The translations under genes were made by a program, and so were the position numbers. A DNA stretch of 64,000 nucleotides from Gonatopus flavifemur (lineage: Eukaryota; Arthropoda; Insecta; Hymenoptera; Dryinidae), in NCBI GenBank assembly GCA_018340375.1, contig JAFFJZ010000003.1, positions 16,306,001-16,370,000 of the forward strand, read 5' to 3'. The notes under the pieces were generated by a model, which worked only from the letters and a program-made list of their open reading frames with translations, made no database searches and was not told the DNA's origin. Below are positions 60,245 through 64,000 of the stretch, piece by piece; the stretch's first letter is position 1, and every line of letters begins with the position of its first letter.

Positions 60245-62450
60245 TCACTAAAATATACCACGCATCTATAATTCACGGTAAAGATAGATACAATCTTAAA
60301 AGATTTCAAAAACCATGTTTTCATTTTTTTGCAATTTCTGTATTGATTTCTTTATTGAACTACAGTTCAATATATATGATATTATAATCCACAAAATCCA
60401 TATCATTTGAAATTACACGAAATCTCATCAATTAATAGAGAATTGGAGAGTATTTAATGGAATATAATCCACACTTTCACCACGTTTCCCTTTCGTTAAT
60501 GGGATTTCATGAATGATTTTATCTACGCTAAGCTTCTAGTTCGCAGTAATCAATATTTAATACGCGCAAATTAAATCCTATAATTCAAATTTCTCAGTTA
60601 CAACGGGCTTATCATCGATGTTTTCGGATATACGAAAGCATGATTGTGGAAATAATGAAAGCAAAGAGAGATTCAATTATAGATTTTTGTTCACTATTCA
60701 ACTTGGAGTTGAGTTATTTTGTTTCTGATTGAGATAAAGAATGTAATGTATAACATCAAATGGTGAATGATTTATAATTCATCGCAGGCTGTGTTTACAG
60801 AAAGACAGAAGCAAAAAAGGAAATTGTTCTAATTTGTCGCAGAATTCACGACGCGGTCAAATAAATGACATACTGAAATCACTCTCAATGTATTCATACA
60901 GATATATGTCTATTGATGCATAAATGCATATCAAATGACTCGTTTTAATTCGATTTTGCATTCATTCACTCGTTCTCTCAAGATTCGAAGATATCATCTC
61001 ACTGTTCACTCGTGGCGTGTAATTTCGCTACCGGTATTTGAATGATGTATTTATATGATACGATGTGTCATACAAAAATAATGTACATTCATGAATAAAT
61101 TAAAACACCCTTGCATCCCAATGTGATCAGTCAGAAAGAATACAGGGATCACATTGTGAATATATTTATGGAATTATGTATTCAATTCGGATTTTTACAT
61201 GATACGATGAAATTTGAATTGTGGTGGATTTAATTATAAAATGATTAACAGATTATCTGGAAATACTGTCAAGAAATAATTTCCACAGTATATTGATAAA
61301 AGAATTTGCTTATACTTGACAAAATTATTTCTTTCAACAATTTTATACAAATCTCAATATCTCTTGATGATATCTGTTCACGAGAAATAGAATTTATTGA
61401 TAACCAACGGATATGATGTTGATAGAAAGGCAACTTCGTAACAAATAACATTAATTTTGAACTTGTCAGTGTTTCTATTGAAACATTTTGATGAAAAATC
61501 TTGGTTTTGGTAACTTGTTGGTCGTTTGGGACATTTCTTTTCAACAAAAATTCACCAAAATCCAACCAAAATTGAACCAATTTCAATTTTGGTAGTTTTC
61601 TGGTTATTTCGTGATAATTTTCTGGGGTTTTACCTCAAAAATACCAAAAAGATTCCAAAAATGGACCACGTTTTTTGGTCACCTTTTGGTGGCAGATTTG
61701 TTCTAAGCAACCATTAGTTTTCGATCACAAATAGATCATTATATGATAAAAACCATCTGGGTAACCAAACCAAAAAATAACTGAAAGTAAACTATAAAAA
61801 TTGGTCACTTTGGAATCGCCAGGGATTGCATGAATTTTTGACAACCCTGATGGAAAAAGACTGCTCAAATCTTTCTTATGGAACAAGAAAATAATCAGGA
61901 ATGATGAGAATGGAAGGAAATAATAGGTGCATCGACAAATGCACACCTTATTGTGAAAAATTTCCTGTCGCTTGTTGGGTTTGGTAGGATCTGAAGGGTT
62001 GTTTCGTCATGAAAATCACGTTGAATCAATATCCGGAAAATCTTTGAATTAATTTATTCCAGTGGACAATTATTGTGATTATATTACTCATATACACACA
62101 TCGCACACGATTGATCTCAAAGCCCAGAAAATACAGAGAAATATTGATGAAAAATAGATTGAGAACTTTCTAAGAAATTATAATATGGAATGTAACCCTC
62201 CGGTAATCTTCCATCAAATCAGAATTATCATACCGCATTGTACCTCTTAACCACCAGAGTTTATATATTTTTACTTGAACGATGAATTAACATACAAATT
62301 CGTTACCCGAAACTCCACCGATGCGTGTAAGCCAGATTTGAGTTATATTATTATATTTCCATCATAACCATCCAATTGCAATTCCAAAATCAGATCGGAT
62401 TTAAATGCTTTAGTAGCGGAGGTGCAAATCTCCACTGAGAAAATACTTAC
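60245..62450. other. AT-rich stretch, possibly intronic; weak foldback at 61495-61790
   Basis: No exon seen between the two candidate exons. 61495-61790 has ACCAAA/TTTGGT-rich inverted similarity (CTTGGTTTTGGTAAC against GGTAACCAAACCAAAAAAT), probably a diverged MITE. Confidence 0.4.
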
Positions 62451-62597
62451 GAGGATCCCCCTCGTCGTAGTCGTCGATTCAAGCTCTCGCGCAACTACGC
62501 TGTGCTGCAAGCACCCCATCGCGCCTAAATTTGCATACTTATGACTGTTTATAATGTATAATTGACGGAAAGCCATCGTCATGTTACACGATGGCAT
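62451..62597 (-). CDS. Candidate first coding exon with strong splice donor
   Basis: 49 codons from ATG at 62597 end exactly at CTC-GTAAGTATT, a near-consensus donor (intron begins at 62450). The phase is 0. A later in-frame ATG starts MGCLQHSVVARELESTTTT, where Met-Gly-Cys would permit lipid modification if it were the true start. Upstream on the same strand lie a TATA-like TATATAG (62645-62651) and a GC-richer CGAGCGAC region, consistent with a promoter. The frame also reads on past the donor to 62343. Product unknown. Confidence 0.3.
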
Positions 62598-62639
62598 CGA
62601 AGTAAAGCCACTGGCCGAAAGCTACCGCTACATCAACGT

Positions 62640-62760
62640 AACTACTATATACTAGAAGCCACAAACGAACGAACGAGCGACCGAGCGAGAGTAGGGACGG
62701 TCCAAATCAGATTACCGGCTTTGCATGTTAGCTGACTCGACCTCTCTGTGTTCGTAGTCG
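62640..62760 (-). promoter_or_regulatory. Possible promoter region
   Basis: The GC-richer stretch with GAACGAACGAGCGACCGAGC on the plus strand, and a TATA-like word 50 bp before the candidate ATG on the minus strand, stand out from flanking AT-rich DNA. Inferred only. Confidence 0.2.
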
Positions 62761-64000
62761 TTGAAACTTCTCGTTTTCTATAAACTTATGGGTGCTTCTT
62801 CCCTTTTTCTCTTATTACCCTGACGTGTGTGGTGTATCCTTTCGTACCTCCCATCTACTTTCGCTGTACTTTCAAGGAAGTGAAATGGGTTGTCCCACTG
62901 AAAAAAATAAGGAGGAATATCATGCATTTCTTGAATATGTAACAGAATATGTATATGAAATTTAGTACATACGAATGGAAATTCACTCTTTTCTACCGAA
63001 TCGATCTCTCAAATGGATTTACTAATGATTTAACATTATTGTTCAAGACAGAACAAAAAGTTGATACTCAACGGTCCTTGAATGTATGACGAGATTTATT
63101 GTGTGTATACGCCTCTTCGATGATAATATATTCAGAATGATGTGTCAACACAAACTGTGATTCGTAAAGTGCTTCATCGGGATGATAATCTCCCTTCTAC
63201 ATCCGGTTAAAACCATCAGGCACACCTTTGATTAAGGGCGTGCAGTTGTTCTGTAATCAGCTTACTCGAATGAAAGGTTGCGCGAATACAAGCAACCACT
63301 GTATCCACTGATTTTTCACAAGACATTCACTTACATGCGCGTAATTATTCCAGACCATTCAAAACACGTAATAACGATTGTGAAATCTGTAGGTTGAATC
63401 AAAGAACTCGCTTCATTAAAATTTCACATAAAAATTAATCTGTCGAATCATATTCAGAGAATTCTCTAATTCAACTTTGAATAAACTTATTTGAGGTTCT
63501 AATGTTGATTAGTTCACAAACGAACGTTGATCCTTTCCCGTTTCGGAGCGCTTACAGCACCCCATTGAGATTCATCGATTTTCCAATGTCTGTAAATTTG
63601 TTGATATCGAGTGAACTACAATGACCGAGTTGTATTGTGAATTTCATTTGGTTTGTATGATAAGCATAGCCTGGCTGTTGAGCCACTACTCTTAGTGCAA
63701 CAAACACTCTGAAATCTCCTTACATCGCTTTCGCGGTTGCGAACTTATCGGAGCAGACAACACGTGCAAGCTCTGACATCGACCCTTGCCTCCTTCCACA
63801 TTGCACATCCTCTGAATGCACGAAACGTTTCTCCCTTCCGTAATTATGGAAGTAAGAACTTTGTAATAACCAGCTCGTGGATAAATCATTTATTTGATCG
63901 TGACGGAACTTAATATATAATAAAATACTTGTACTTGATTCCAGTGGAATGTTTAATATTATTTCAGAAGACAGAACCGACAGTATTTTTCACAAATCCT
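62761..64000. other. Unannotated stretch
   Basis: No gene recognised. The 65-codon minus frame 63692-63889 has no domain. Confidence 0.4.

Overview
The window is eukaryotic and most likely from an insect. It is AT-rich without CpG depletion, rich in microsatellites and foldback elements, and carries animal Ty3/gypsy, mariner and hAT transposons. Hymenoptera is my guess from overall texture and is not demonstrated. There are no operons, bacterial genes, rRNA or CRISPR. Most of the 64 kb looks like a gene desert or a very long intron.

The dominant object is a nearly complete Ty3/gypsy-type LTR retrotransposon on the minus strand (2017-10936). Its LTRs start TG and end CA (1028 and 1026 bp) and are flanked by the 4-bp duplication GAGT. 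In element order, right to left, it has the 5' LTR, a primer-binding site, gag, protease, reverse transcriptase, RNase H, integrase, a separate 274-residue ORF of unknown function, an AT-rich tail with a 71-bp tandem repeat, a polypurine tract and the 3' LTR. The LTRs appear to differ only by a 2-nt indel in homopolymers, so the insertion is young. Yet gag-pol is broken by about seven one-base losses, all in the same direction and nearly all in short base runs. Sequencing or assembly deletions explain that at least as well as decay.

Region by region: 1-2012 holds a composite foldback repeat and a CCAGTAC-rich dispersed repeat. 2013-10940 is the retrotransposon. 11884-12283 is a hAT remnant, followed by a second CCAGTAC-rich repeat. 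19872-21087 is a degraded mariner with intact ends. 34517-36232 is a 1.7-kb element with long inverted ends and no transposase. 43.9-50.1 kb is dense in foldbacks and MITEs, including three copies of a CACTG...CAGTG family, nested insertions in a degenerate repeat, and a 340-bp near-palindrome. The rest is sparse AT-rich DNA.

Host genes are uncertain. The best candidates are on the minus strand near the right end: a charged 71-residue terminal open frame (60029-60244) and a possible first exon ending at a strong splice donor (62451-62597). A few long stop-free frames (15608-16222, 47474-48058) are reported at low confidence. Homology searches and RNA reads, not available here, would decide these.
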